A DNA stretch of 36,147 nt from Halobacteriales archaeon QS_9_68_17 (GTDB lineage Archaea > Halobacteriota > Halobacteria > Halobacteriales > Natronoarchaeaceae), in NCBI GenBank assembly GCA_003023565.1, contig PXSA01000027.1, positions 632-36,778 of the forward strand, read 5' to 3'. The translations under genes were made by a program, and so were the position numbers. Shown piece after piece: positions 17,292 through 24,664 of the stretch. The notes beneath the pieces are model-generated. The model ran no database searches and was not told where the DNA came from. It worked only from the letters and a program-made list of their open reading frames with translations. Positions within the stretch are counted from its first letter, which is position 1, and the number at the start of each line of letters is the position of its first letter.

Positions 17292-18371
17292 TCAGGAGCC
17301 CTCGAAGAACCGGGCCACGGAACCGCCGATCCGGTCGATCTCCTCGTCGGAGAGTCCGTGGTGAACCGGGAGGGAGAGGACGCGGCGTTTCAGCCTGTCC
17401 GCGGACGGGAGTCCGACGTCGCGGTCGTCGAACGCCGGGTGGTCGTGGAGCGGCGTCTCGTAGTACGCGCCGGTCTGGATGCCGTCGGCGTCGAGATGCT
17501 CACGGAGCGCATCGCGGTCGTCCGTTTCGATGGTGTACTGGTGGTAGACGTGGCGACGGTCGTGTGGGTCCGACGGCGGGTCGACGGGGGTGTCGCGGAG
17601 GGCGTCGGAGAGACGCCGAGCGTTCCGCCGGCGGGCGTCGTTGTAGTCCGGCAGTTTCTCGAGTTGCGCCCGGCCGACGGCAGCGGCGATCTCCGACATG
17701 CAGAAGTTGTGGCCGAGCTCGGCGTACCCTTCCTCGGTCCGCCCGTGTTCGATGAACGACCGGGCGCGGTCTGCCACGTCCCCGCGGTCGGTGACGACCA
17801 TCCCTCCCTCGCCGGTGGTCACGTTCTTCGTCGCGAAAAAGGAGAAGCACGCGGCGTCGCCGAACGATCCCACCGGACGTCCCTCGGACGCCGCGCCGTG
17901 GGCCTGCGCCGCGTCCTCGACCACCGCGAACCCGTACTCCTCGGCGAGGTCCAGCAGCCGCCCGACGTCGCAGGGGAGCCCGAACGGGTGAACGGCTATG
18001 ACGGCGTCGATCGGCTCGCCGCCCCGCAGACGTCCGTCGAGGGCGTCGAGGTCCAGCGCGTACGTGCCCGCGCGGACGTCGACGAAGGTCGGTTCCGCGC
18101 CGCACCAGCGGACGGCGTTCGCGCTGGCGATAAACGAGAAGGTCGGGACCGCGACTCGGTCGTCGGGTCCGAGGCCCAGTGCTTCGAGCGCTGCGTGGAG
18201 GGCAGCGGTGCCGTTCGCAGTCGCGACGCCGTGCGACGCTCCGCAGACCGACGCGAACTCGGACTCGAACGCGTCGACTTCAGGGCCACGGGCCAGTCGA
18301 CCACGGTCGAACACCGCGGCGATCCGGTCGAGTTCCTCCTCGCCGAGCGTCGGGTTCGCGAGGGCGATCAT
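17292..18371 (-). CDS. DegT/DnrJ/EryC1/StrS family PLP aminotransferase
   Basis: The 359-aa enzyme is of the sugar-aminotransferase class, which moves an amino group to nucleotide-linked keto-sugars for surface glycans or glycoprotein N-glycans. It starts MIALANPTLGEEELDRIAAV. Typical motifs are the cofactor-phosphate region ATANGTAALHAAL (residues ~50-62), the aspartate of VEDAAQAHGA (D153) that holds the pyridine nitrogen, and the Schiff-base lysine K182 in FFATKNVTTGEGG. Length fits the family and the frame is intact. No other sugar-biosynthesis gene is nearby. The gene sits alone between two tRNA-Gly repeat arrays, a location suggesting past mobility. The substrate is unknown. Confidence 0.9.
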   Translation of the reverse strand: MIALANPTLGEEELDRIAAVFDRGRLARGPEVDAFESEFASVCGASHGVATANGTAALHAALEALGLGPDDRVAVPTFSFIASANAVRWCGAEPTFVDVRAGTYALDLDALDGRLRGGEPIDAVIAVHPFGLPCDVGRLLDLAEEYGFAVVEDAAQAHGAASEGRPVGSFGDAACFSFFATKNVTTGEGGMVVTDRGDVADRARSFIEHGRTEEGYAELGHNFCMSEIAAAVGRAQLEKLPDYNDARRRNARRLSDALRDTPVDPPSDPHDRRHVYHQYTIETDDRDALREHLDADGIQTGAYYETPLHDHPAFDDRDVGLPSADRLKRRVLSLPVHHGLSDEEIDRIGGSVARFFEGS

Positions 18372-18802
18372 TCGACTGTCGCTCTCAACGAACGGGACTA
18401 AATGTTTCCGGGATGTCGGGGTCGAAGTTTACGCCGTCGCTCCGACCCAGGGTCCCCCGCTACCCGTGCTCCGAGGCCACAGAACCTGTATCACCCGAAC
18501 TCGCGAAGCGTCGGCCGTTCGGTGACCGACTCCGAGGACGCCCGCCGCGGTGGAAGTCGGACGGGACGACGCCACCGTCACGTCGTCCCATCGCCCGATA
18601 AGCGGGATCCTGAATGCGCTCGCCGAATCCGGCTCTCGCCTCGACGAAGCCGCAGAGCCCCGGCCGCAAGCGGGGTTCCTCGAACGCGCGCCCGACCATC
18701 GGTCGCCCGAGGAGCGACCACGTGATCTCCCGTGTCCGCGCGCGACGCGAATGACGTTGTGGGGGTACGTCGATTCGAACGCCGGGACGTTCTCACAGTA
18801 AA
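18372..18802. other. Gene-free stretch, ~430 bp
   Basis: Several overlapping open frames exist on both strands, but none has a recognisable domain or consistent haloarchaeal composition. A small hairpin (ccccg gccgcaag cgggg, near 18658-18675) is visible. I considered a structured RNA but could not match SRP or RNase P RNA. Confidence 0.4.
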
Positions 18803-18811
18803 CAATATAAC
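18803..18811 (+). promoter_or_regulatory. TATA box for the small membrane protein
   Basis: The sequence caatataac is centred 27 bases before the GTG at 18834, the spacing of a leaderless haloarchaeal transcript. This is the reason for choosing that start codon. Confidence 0.5.
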
Positions 18812-18833
18812 AATTTCGCCCGAAACGGTTCCC

Positions 18834-19220
18834 GTGCAACACAGTTGGCTCGCCGTTTTCGGCACGGCGCTGGTCCTGGCCCTGGCCGTCTTGGTGTCTC
18901 TCGCCGGGGTCCCCGGGCACGTCGACGGCACCGTCGCCGCCCTGTTGTGTCTCTTTCTCGCCGGCGTGGCGTTCGTCGTCGCCGGCGTCCGCGAGTACCT
19001 CCCGCTCACCGGGTCGACGGCACCGTGGTATCGGTTCGCCGGCGTCGGGGACCTGCTGCTCGCGCTCGGGATGCTCCTCAACGCGGTCCCGATGGTCCGT
19101 GCCGGCGACTTCACGCTGTTCGTCGGCCTCCTCAATGCCGCGGGGAGTCTCGTCATCGCGGCCATCGGCGTCGACTACTTCCGCGGCGGCGTGTATCTCG
19201 ACACCGCCGCCGTCGAGTGA
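18834..19220 (+). CDS. Small four-helix membrane protein, unknown function
   Basis: From the GTG at 18834 the product is 128 aa (MQHSWLAVFGTALVLALAVL). It has four hydrophobic segments, at about residues 6-25, 32-52, 66-84 and 92-112, joined by very short loops, with a short hydrophilic C-terminus (YFRGGVYLDTAAVE). No enzymatic motif is seen, and I do not recognise the family. The frame is open further upstream, but that part (RRFERRDVLT) overlaps the TATA box and looks non-coding. Expressed probably from its own leaderless promoter. Confidence 0.6.
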   Translation: MQHSWLAVFGTALVLALAVLVSLAGVPGHVDGTVAALLCLFLAGVAFVVAGVREYLPLTGSTAPWYRFAGVGDLLLALGMLLNAVPMVRAGDFTLFVGLLNAAGSLVIAAIGVDYFRGGVYLDTAAVE

Positions 19221-19241
19221 TCGTCTGACGAGTTGGCTACA

Positions 19242-19249
19242 TTTATATG
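19242..19249 (+). promoter_or_regulatory. TATA box of tRNA-Gly copy 2
   Basis: The sequence tttatatg is centred ~32 bases before the mature 5' end of the second tRNA-Gly, the expected promoter spacing with a short leader. Confidence 0.5.
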
Positions 19250-19276
19250 CCCCTATCTCGTATTTCTGACCGTAGA

Positions 19277-19347
19277 GCGCTGGTAGTGTAGCGGTATCAC
19301 GTGACCTTGCCATGGTCACAACCGGGGTTCAAATCCCCGCCAGCGCA
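19277..19347 (+). tRNA. tRNA-Gly (GCC), copy 2
   Basis: 71 nt, identical to copy 1 except for one D-loop base (gtgtagcggt here). All stems pair, and the anticodon loop ttgccat again gives GCC. It has its own TATA box, so both copies may be expressed. Confidence 0.97.
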
Positions 19348-19680
19348 TTTCTCTCGCGAACGACAACGGCGAGCGACCGCCGTGCGTGTCGCTCGCCTTC
19401 CGTGAGCGAGGAAGTCGTTCGGCGGATCTGAGCAGACGAGACGAGCGCAGCGAGTCTCGACGAGTTCAACTCCCCGCCAGCGCATTTCTGTCGACGCAAT
19501 CCGACGAGTGACGCGTAGCGTCACGAGATGCGGTTGCGAGACGAGATCGCCCGGAGGATTTGAAGCAGGGAGTGGAAGGTGAGCGAGCGTCGCGAGCGAA
19601 CGGGAACGACCGTGGTTCAAATCCCCGCCAGCGCATTTCTCTCGCGAACGACAACGGCGAGCGACCGCCGTGCGTGTCGA
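19348..19680 (+). repeat. Tandem tRNA-Gly-3'-end repeat array 2 (two units plus a truncated third)
   Basis: Unit 1 (19348-19484, 137 bp) differs from unit 1 of array 1 at only about five positions. Unit 2 (19485-19635, 151 bp) has a different first half with its own perfect hairpin (gtgacgc-gta-gcgtcac). Its second half, from ttgaagcagggagtggaagg on, is the same as unit 2 of array 1. It also has a perfect inverted T-arm pair, ggatttgaa/ttcaaatcc. A third unit starts at 19636 and breaks off near 19680, where SDR pseudogene sequence begins. Confidence 0.85.
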
Positions 19681-20262
19681 CGAGCGACGCGTATCCTCGC
19701 GGGTCGCGGGACGGATTCGCCGCCAGCGTGCGCCGACCCCTGTCAGAACACCCGCTGTACAACCCCATGGCCCGGTCCCACAGCCTGTCCGGGACGAGGT
19801 TCGGCAGCGGCACGGGTTTGGCCGCCGGGCCGACGAGATGCCGCGCGTCCGGCTCCGCGGCCGAGGCGGCGCGGACGACGGCTTCGGCCACGTCCTCGGG
19901 CTGGACGAGTCCCGGCGCTCTGTCGACCGCTTTCCGGTTGTCGTACATGTTGTACGAAACCACTCGCACGCGCTCGTGCGTTCGAGGTCGTTCTTGCGGG
20001 CGAGCGCGACGTTCCCGAAGTCCGTCTCGACGGGACCGGGTTCGACCAGCACCACGTCGATTCCGGTGTTCACCAGTCCCCCACGGAGCGTGTCCGAGGG
20101 CGCTTCGAGCGCGAACTTCGACCCGCAGTACGCGCCCTGTCCGAGCATCGCCGTGCGGCCGTAGACGCTGGAGATATTGATTGTCGTTCCGTCGCCGCGC
20201 TCGCGAATCGACGGCAGGACGGCCCGCGTGACGCGGTGGGGGCCGAAGGTGTTTACCCCGCG
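19681..20262 (-). pseudogene. Short-chain dehydrogenase/reductase (SDR) remnant
   Basis: The N-terminal NAD(P)-binding half is missing. Recognisable sequence starts at VNTFGPHRVTRAVLPSI and includes the SDR core TINISSVYGRTAMLGQGAYC and GSKFALEAPSDTLRGGL, where the catalytic Tyr (here within GAYCGSK) and Lys are retained. After PGPVETDFGNVALARKND the frame shifts, and the C-terminal part (GLVQPEDVAEAVVRAASAAE) continues in another frame. The 3' end merges into the tRNA repeat array. Not functional. Confidence 0.75.
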
Positions 20263-20335
20263 TGAGGGCCGACCGCTCGGACCGAGCGCCGGCGCGACGG
20301 CAACCGCTTTGACGCTCGCGCCCGACTGCCCGCCC

Positions 20336-20650
20336 ATGACGACTGTCGCGCTGCTGTCGGTCGCACCGGTCATCGAGGACAGCATGGCGAGCGAGGTAGC
20401 CAAGGCCGTCGAGGCCCTGGAGGGGTTCGACGTGACCTACGAGACGAACCCGATGGGCACCGTCATCGAGGCGGAGGAGGCGAGCGAGGTGTTCGCCGCC
20501 GCCGAGGCCGCCCACGAGGCGGTCGACGGCGACCGCGTCAGCACGTTCCTGAAAATGGACGACAAGCGGACGAAAGAGCGCTCCGCGGCGGCGAAGGTCG
20601 GGGCCGTCGAGGAGGAACTCGGCCGAGAAGCGCGCGGCGACCGGGAGTAG
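20336..20650 (+). CDS. Thiamine-binding / UPF0045 (MTH1187) family protein
   Basis: The 104-aa protein starts MTTVALLSVAPVIEDSMASE and shows the ferredoxin-like fold pattern of the MTH1187/YkoF family. The strand ALLSVAPV, the segment YETNPMGTVIEAEEASEVFA and RVSTFLKMDDKRTKE are the conserved parts. Members bind thiamine-like ligands in some bacteria; the archaeal role is unknown. It is the only intact gene between SDR and arsenic-gene remnants. The ATG at 20336 gives the family's normal length. Confidence 0.85.
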   Translation: MTTVALLSVAPVIEDSMASEVAKAVEALEGFDVTYETNPMGTVIEAEEASEVFAAAEAAHEAVDGDRVSTFLKMDDKRTKERSAAAKVGAVEEELGREARGDRE

Positions 20651-20970
20651 TCACTCCCCGTCCCGCTCGGCCTCGATCCCGTCGAACAGCTCTCCGACGC
20701 GCCGGTCGATCTCCGCCAGTTGCTCGCCCGTTCCGTCCGTGTCGAGGTCCTACACACGGCTCTCACCGGCCCACCCGTCCGGCGTGGACTGGTCCGCGGA
20801 ACACCCTATCGTCACGAGATAGTCCGCGTCGCCGATGTCGTCCGGAGAGATCCGCCGCGGCGCTCGGTCGGCGATGTCGATGCCCTCCTCGCGGAGCGCG
20901 TCGACCACCTCGTCGTGGACGCTGTCGGCGAGGTCGACGCCGCCGGAGATGACCGCCGCGTTCAGGCCGC
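20651..20970 (-). pseudogene. Arsenate reductase (low-molecular-weight phosphatase type) remnant
   Basis: The N-terminal phosphate loop (CxxNxxRS) is gone. What remains reads SGGVDLADSVHDEVVDALRE, then ISPDDIGDADYLVTIGCSAD and GWAGESRV. An in-frame TAG follows where a Trp codon is expected (tgg to tag), and translation would otherwise continue DLDTDGTGEQLAEIDRRVGE to a proper stop at 20651. The 5' end is joined directly to decayed arsenite-pump sequence, so a deletion removed the end of the pump gene and the start of this one. Confidence 0.75.
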
Positions 20971-21717
20971 GCCGGTCGCGACGCGCCCGGGCAGCGCCAT
21001 CACGACGAGGAAGGCGACCGACACCGGCACGACGGCCGCGATCTGGTCGACCGACGCCCGGACCCACGGTAACTGCGAGGCGATAACGACGAACAGCGTT
21101 CACCCCGAGCATCGGGACCGGGAGCCACCCCATCGCCGTTTGCCAGCGCTCGCCCGCGGCGGACCGCTCCGCCCAGGCCTCGGTCGCCCCGCGAGCGTCA
21201 GCGGGAGCGCGATGGTCGTCGGGAACGCCTCCACGAAGGGACCGGCCTCGACGATATCGGCTATCTGCGACCCGTGAACAGCCAGAGGTACGACGGGAGC
21301 AAAACTAACTGGACCACCAACGCCGGCGTCGCCGCAGTGACCCGCTCGGCGTCCCCGCCGGCGAGTTCGGTGAAGGTGACCACGTGGTCGATACACGGCG
21401 TCAACAACACCGTGAACGCGCCGACGAGGCCGACCGGAGCCGACGGCAGGAACCGGGTCAGCCCTCGGGCGACGACCGGGACCACGGGGGAGTTCGTCCC
21501 GAGCGCCGCCGCCGTGAACCGGTCGTTCGCGAACGCGCGGCAGGTCCGGACGGACAGGATCCCGAGGAAGGTGACGTGCAGCAAGACGCGAGTTCCGGTT
21601 CGATGAACCGCTCGGCGGCCGATCCCGCCGCCGGCCGACCGACGGCGATCGCCACCAGCACGGCGACCGCATAGACCGCGACCTGGTTCCGTCGGACCCG
21701 AGCGTTCCAGCCCGTTT
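20971..21717 (-). pseudogene. ACR3-type arsenite efflux permease remnant
   Basis: Pieces of one membrane protein appear in successive frames on the minus strand. These are RVRRNQVAVYAVAVLVAIAV (~21610-21700), then LLTPCIDHVVTFTELAGGDA and VQLVLLPSYLWLFTG (21261-21584), then EAWAERSAAGERWQTAMGWL and further hydrophobic residues. At least three frameshifts separate them, and the C-terminal helices are missing. The LxxPCxDxxxxFT..GGDAER pattern is characteristic of ACR3/arsenic-resistance permeases. With the neighbouring arsenate reductase remnant it marks a former arsenic-resistance locus. Confidence 0.72.
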
Positions 21718-21877
21718 ACCGATGGAAGGAGTTTGGGTCGGAAACGACCGTCGCTTCCGGTCGCCGGCGATGCGGAAGCGTCTCCGCTGGCGGACGCGGC
21801 TCAGCGGCTCGGTGCGACGCCACCGCCGCCTGCGACGACTGAAAACCCCCTTGTGCCGCGGGTTCGTTCCCCGGCAC

Positions 21878-22810
21878 ATGGAGAGTCTCAACCGGATGGC
21901 CATCGAACTCGTCGACGAGGCCATCGACTTCGCCGAGGAACTCGGCATCGGGGCGTACGAACTCGACAACGAGGCGACGGTGCTCGATTTCGGCATCGAC
22001 GTCTCCGGCGGCATCGAGGCCGGACTGCTGCTCGGCGAGATCCAGACGGCGGGGCTGGCGACCGTCCAGACGCGGATGGACGAACTGGCCGGCGCGCCGC
22101 TGCCCCACGTGGAACTGTCGACCGACCACCCGGCCCTCGCCCTGCTCGGCTCCCAGAAAGCGGGGTGGGAGGTCAGCGTCGACGACTTCGAGGGCCTGGG
22201 GAGCGGCCCCGCCCGCGCCCTGGTCGCCGAGGAGGACGAGTACCGCCGGATCGGCTACCACGACGCCTTCGACTTCGCGGTGCTGGCCGTCGAAACCGGC
22301 GAGTACCCCGACGAGGCGGTCGTCGAGCACGTCGCAGAACTCGCCGAGGTCGAACCGAACGGCGTCTTCCTCGCGGCCTTCCCCACCGCCAGCGTCGTCG
22401 GGAGCGTCGCGATGGCCGCCCGCGCCGCCGAACTCGCCGTTTTCCGCCTCTCGGAACTCGGCTACGACTCGCTCGACGTCGTCACCGCCAGCGGGAGCGC
22501 CCCGATGCCGCCCGTCGCCGACGGGGAGGAGGCCGCTATCGGCCGGACGAACGACGCGCTGGCCTACGGCGGGCAGGTCCACCTCGTCGTCGAAGAGGAG
22601 TTCGACCGCTTCGACGAGGTGCCCTCGACCGCGACGGACGAGTACGGCACGCCGTTCGCGGAGATATTCGAGGGCCACGACTGGGAGTTCTACGACGTGC
22701 CCGAAACCGTCTTCGCCCCGGCGCAGGTGACGATAGACGTCGTCGGCGGCGAGACGCACGTCCTCGGCGAGCGAAACGTGGACCTGCTCGCCGACAGCTT
22801 CGACCTCTGA
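21878..22810 (+). CDS. mch: Methenyltetrahydromethanopterin cyclohydrolase
   Basis: The 310-aa enzyme interconverts methenyl- and formyl-tetrahydromethanopterin (or tetrahydrofolate in halophiles) in one-carbon metabolism. It starts MESLNRMAIELVDEAIDFAE. Conserved stretches include DFGIDVSGGIEAGLLLGEIQ, the GEYPDEAV segment, and FAPAQVTIDVVGG near the end. Length agrees with the family. The upstream in-frame codons (from 21722) are Arg-rich and look non-coding, so the ATG at 21878 is preferred. The next gene follows within about 13 bases. Confidence 0.93.
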   Translation: MESLNRMAIELVDEAIDFAEELGIGAYELDNEATVLDFGIDVSGGIEAGLLLGEIQTAGLATVQTRMDELAGAPLPHVELSTDHPALALLGSQKAGWEVSVDDFEGLGSGPARALVAEEDEYRRIGYHDAFDFAVLAVETGEYPDEAVVEHVAELAEVEPNGVFLAAFPTASVVGSVAMAARAAELAVFRLSELGYDSLDVVTASGSAPMPPVADGEEAAIGRTNDALAYGGQVHLVVEEEFDRFDEVPSTATDEYGTPFAEIFEGHDWEFYDVPETVFAPAQVTIDVVGGETHVLGERNVDLLADSFDL

Positions 22811-22823
22811 CCGGGTGACCGGC

Positions 22824-23306
22824 GTGAGATTCAAGGAGATACCACCGGTCCCCGACTCGCTCGGTTTCCTCGACGACGCCCGGCGCGCGGTCCCGCTGGT
22901 GCCGGGGTCCGAGGACGACTGCTGCGCTCGGCTCCAGCGCCGGACCGACGTCCCCGACCGCGAGACAGCCCGGACGTGGCTCACCTTCCTCCGGGCGCTG
23001 GAACTGGCCGAGGAGACCGACGCCGGGTACGCCCGGACCGATCGAGAGGTCGACCGCGAGGCGCTCGCCGCGTCGTTCCGCGACCGCGTCTTCGGCGCGG
23101 CGGAGGTGGTGTCGCTGCTCTCGGACCACCCGCTCACCGCCGCCGAGGCGTTCGAGCAGTTCCGCCCCACCGTCCCGCAGTGGGAGCGCCACCGCAACCC
23201 GAAGACGTGGGAGGACGACTGGGCGGAGCGCGTGGAGCGCCTGCTGGAGTGGGCGGCGCTGTTCGGTCTCGCCGAGCGCACCGACGCCGGGTACGAAGCG
23301 ACCTGA
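22824..23306 (+). CDS. Conserved haloarchaeal protein of unknown function
   Basis: The product is ~160 aa from GTG 22824 (MRFKEIPPVPDSLGFLDDAR); a GTG at 22815 would add three residues. The sequence is a succession of predicted helices with conserved-looking features such as AVPLVPGSEDDCCARLQRRT and VERLLEWAALFGLAERTDAG. The latter resembles the wing end of a winged-helix domain. It is tightly linked to mch, so it is probably co-transcribed with it. Function not known. Confidence 0.7.
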   Translation: MRFKEIPPVPDSLGFLDDARRAVPLVPGSEDDCCARLQRRTDVPDRETARTWLTFLRALELAEETDAGYARTDREVDREALAASFRDRVFGAAEVVSLLSDHPLTAAEAFEQFRPTVPQWERHRNPKTWEDDWAERVERLLEWAALFGLAERTDAGYEAT

Positions 23307-23347
23307 GTCCGTCCGATTTTTCTCGTCTCGCTCCCTCGGTCCGCCCG

Positions 23348-24019
23348 ATGACCGCCGTCGACACCGTCCTGTTCGACCTCGACGACACGCTCTGTGAGTA
23401 CCGCCGGAGCGGCGAGGAACTGCTCGCCGCCGCGTTCGACGACGTCGGCGTCGACCGCTTCTTCGAGGCGAGCGAGTACTACGCCCGCTACGTGGAGTTC
23501 ATGCAGCGGACCGACTCGATGGTCGACCTCCGGCGTGAGTGCTTCGCCGCCATCGCCGAGGACCGCGGCCGCGACCCCGAGGTGGGCCGCGCGGTGGCCG
23601 ACGCCTACGCCGCCGAGCGCGACCACGCGAACGTCCGGGCGCTGCCGGGCGCGGGCGAGGCGGTCGAGGCGCTCGCCGCGGACCACCGCCTCGCCGTCCT
23701 CACGAACGGCGCGCCGGGGATGCAGTCGGAGAAGCTATCGACGCTACCTTTCCGCGACGCGTTCGAGGCAGTCGTCCACGCGGGCTACGACGCGCCGCGG
23801 AAGCCGAAGCCCGACCCCTACCACCACGCGCTCGACCTGCTGGACGCGACGCCGGAGCGGGCCGTCCACGTCGGCAACTCGCTGTCGACCGACGTGCCCG
23901 GCGCGCACGCGGCGGGCGTCCGCTCGGCGTGGCTCTCGGACGGGTCCGACCCCGACCCGGTTCCCGACTACCGCCTCGATTCGCTCCGCGACCTCGTGAC
24001 ACCGCCGTGGCGGGGGTAG
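23348..24019 (+). CDS. HAD-superfamily hydrolase
   Basis: A 223-aa phosphatase-like protein starting MTAVDTVLFDLDDTLCEYRR. All HAD motifs are present: I, DLDDT (nucleophile D10, acid D12); II, LTNGAP; III, the lysine in RKPKPDPYHHAL; IV, GNSLSTDVPGA. The helical cap between motifs I and II makes it a C1-type member. Substrate unknown; related proteins dephosphorylate small phosphorylated metabolites. It lies downstream of mch on the same strand. Confidence 0.9.
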   Translation: MTAVDTVLFDLDDTLCEYRRSGEELLAAAFDDVGVDRFFEASEYYARYVEFMQRTDSMVDLRRECFAAIAEDRGRDPEVGRAVADAYAAERDHANVRALPGAGEAVEALAADHRLAVLTNGAPGMQSEKLSTLPFRDAFEAVVHAGYDAPRKPKPDPYHHALDLLDATPERAVHVGNSLSTDVPGAHAAGVRSAWLSDGSDPDPVPDYRLDSLRDLVTPPWRG

Positions 24020-24052
24020 TCGGTCCCGCCGCCCGCGATACCGGACCGCGAC

Positions 24053-24298
24053 CTACCGCCAGTCGGGTAGCGTGACGGCGTTCGACTCCGTCGTCGAAAG
24101 CCAGGCGTCGTCCCGCGCGGCGTCGGCGATGACGAGGTGCGGGCGACCATCTATCTCGTCGATCGCCGCCATCACGTCGCCCGTCGCTACCGGCCGGTCG
24201 TCGACCGGCTCCGGGTTTATATTCAGATAGTTCCTGTACTCCATCACGTCGCCCATTGCTACCGGCCGGTCGTCGACCGCCTCCGGCTCCGAGCTCAT
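24053..24298 (-). CDS. Small haloarchaeal protein with a duplicated 5' region
   Basis: From the ATG at 24298 the product is 81 aa. The C-terminal part (GDVMAAIDEIDGRPHLVIAD, ending TESNAVTLPDWR) resembles short haloarchaeal proteins I recall only as an uncharacterised family (possibly DUF7556). The N-terminal part is a near copy of the middle: EAVDDRPVAMGDVME and EPVDDRPVATGDVMA. At DNA level 24170-24241 duplicates 24242-24319, including the old leader and start, with the inner ATG now ATA. An ATG at 24331 is also in frame. A TATA-like sequence at 24344-24352 favours 24298. Confidence 0.6.
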   Translation of the reverse strand: MSSEPEAVDDRPVAMGDVMEYRNYLNINPEPVDDRPVATGDVMAAIDEIDGRPHLVIADAARDDAWLSTTESNAVTLPDWR

Positions 24299-24319
24299 AT
24301 TCGGACGTTTCCTATACTC
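24170..24319. repeat. Tandem duplication of ~72-78 bp
   Basis: Copy 1 (24170-24241) and copy 2 (24242-24319) both begin catcacgtcgccc and end in a tactc/atactc segment. They share taccggccggtcgtcgaccg, and differ by scattered substitutions and a 6-base indel. The repeat covers the 5' coding part and leader of the gene on the minus strand. Confidence 0.8.
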
Positions 24320-24343
24320 CAGTATGAACATTTTGGTACCGAT

Positions 24344-24352
24344 AGATATAGT
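24344..24352 (-). promoter_or_regulatory. TATA-like element upstream of the 81-aa gene
   Basis: On the minus strand tatatctat would start transcription near 24321, before the ATG at 24298. A second TATA-like site at 24362-24371 could start slightly earlier. Assigned by eye. Confidence 0.3.
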
Positions 24353-24446
24353 GTACCGACGGCTATATAGATCGGTGATATCGGCACCGGACAGCCACCG
24401 ATCGCGGCGTCCGACAGCGGATCCGTCGGCATGCGTCCCCGTCGCG

Positions 24447-24664
24447 CTACCGGGCCGGGGTCCGCGTCGCCGCTCGGTCGGCGCGGTCGACCATCCGATC
24501 GATGCGCTCCGCCGTCGGCGGTAGAGCCACGGCGCGCGGGACCGCGGCAGTTCCCGTCCAGCCCCGACGCCAGGCGCTTCGTGCCGGCGCGGTAGCTGAC
24601 GTAGCCCCAGGAACAGCGCCGACCATACCGAGGACGAGCACCGCGGGACCCGGCCGCCCGGCGA
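24447..24664 (-). pseudogene. Decayed small protein gene remnant
   Basis: Directly downstream of the GTPase, the minus strand carries protein-like pieces in two frames. LLIAGRPGPAVLVLGMVGA reads as a membrane segment, LFLGYVSYRAGTKRLASGLD lies in a second frame, and AVALPPTAERIDRMVDRADR is back in the first, ending at a TAG at 24447. This looks like a short membrane protein broken by frameshifts. I cannot name the family, and chance open frames in GC-rich DNA remain possible. Confidence 0.35.

Noticed and set aside
18372..18802. Possible SRP RNA or other large structured RNA
   Set aside because: I could not find the conserved SRP Alu or S-domain sequences; only one small hairpin is visible.
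18429..19319. 296-codon minus-strand frame covering the small membrane protein and tRNA region
   Set aside because: It overlaps a tRNA and a better-supported plus-strand gene, and its composition is unlike any protein family.
21733..22818. 361-codon Arg-rich frame overlapping mch
   Set aside because: A frame shadow of mch with no acidic halophile composition.
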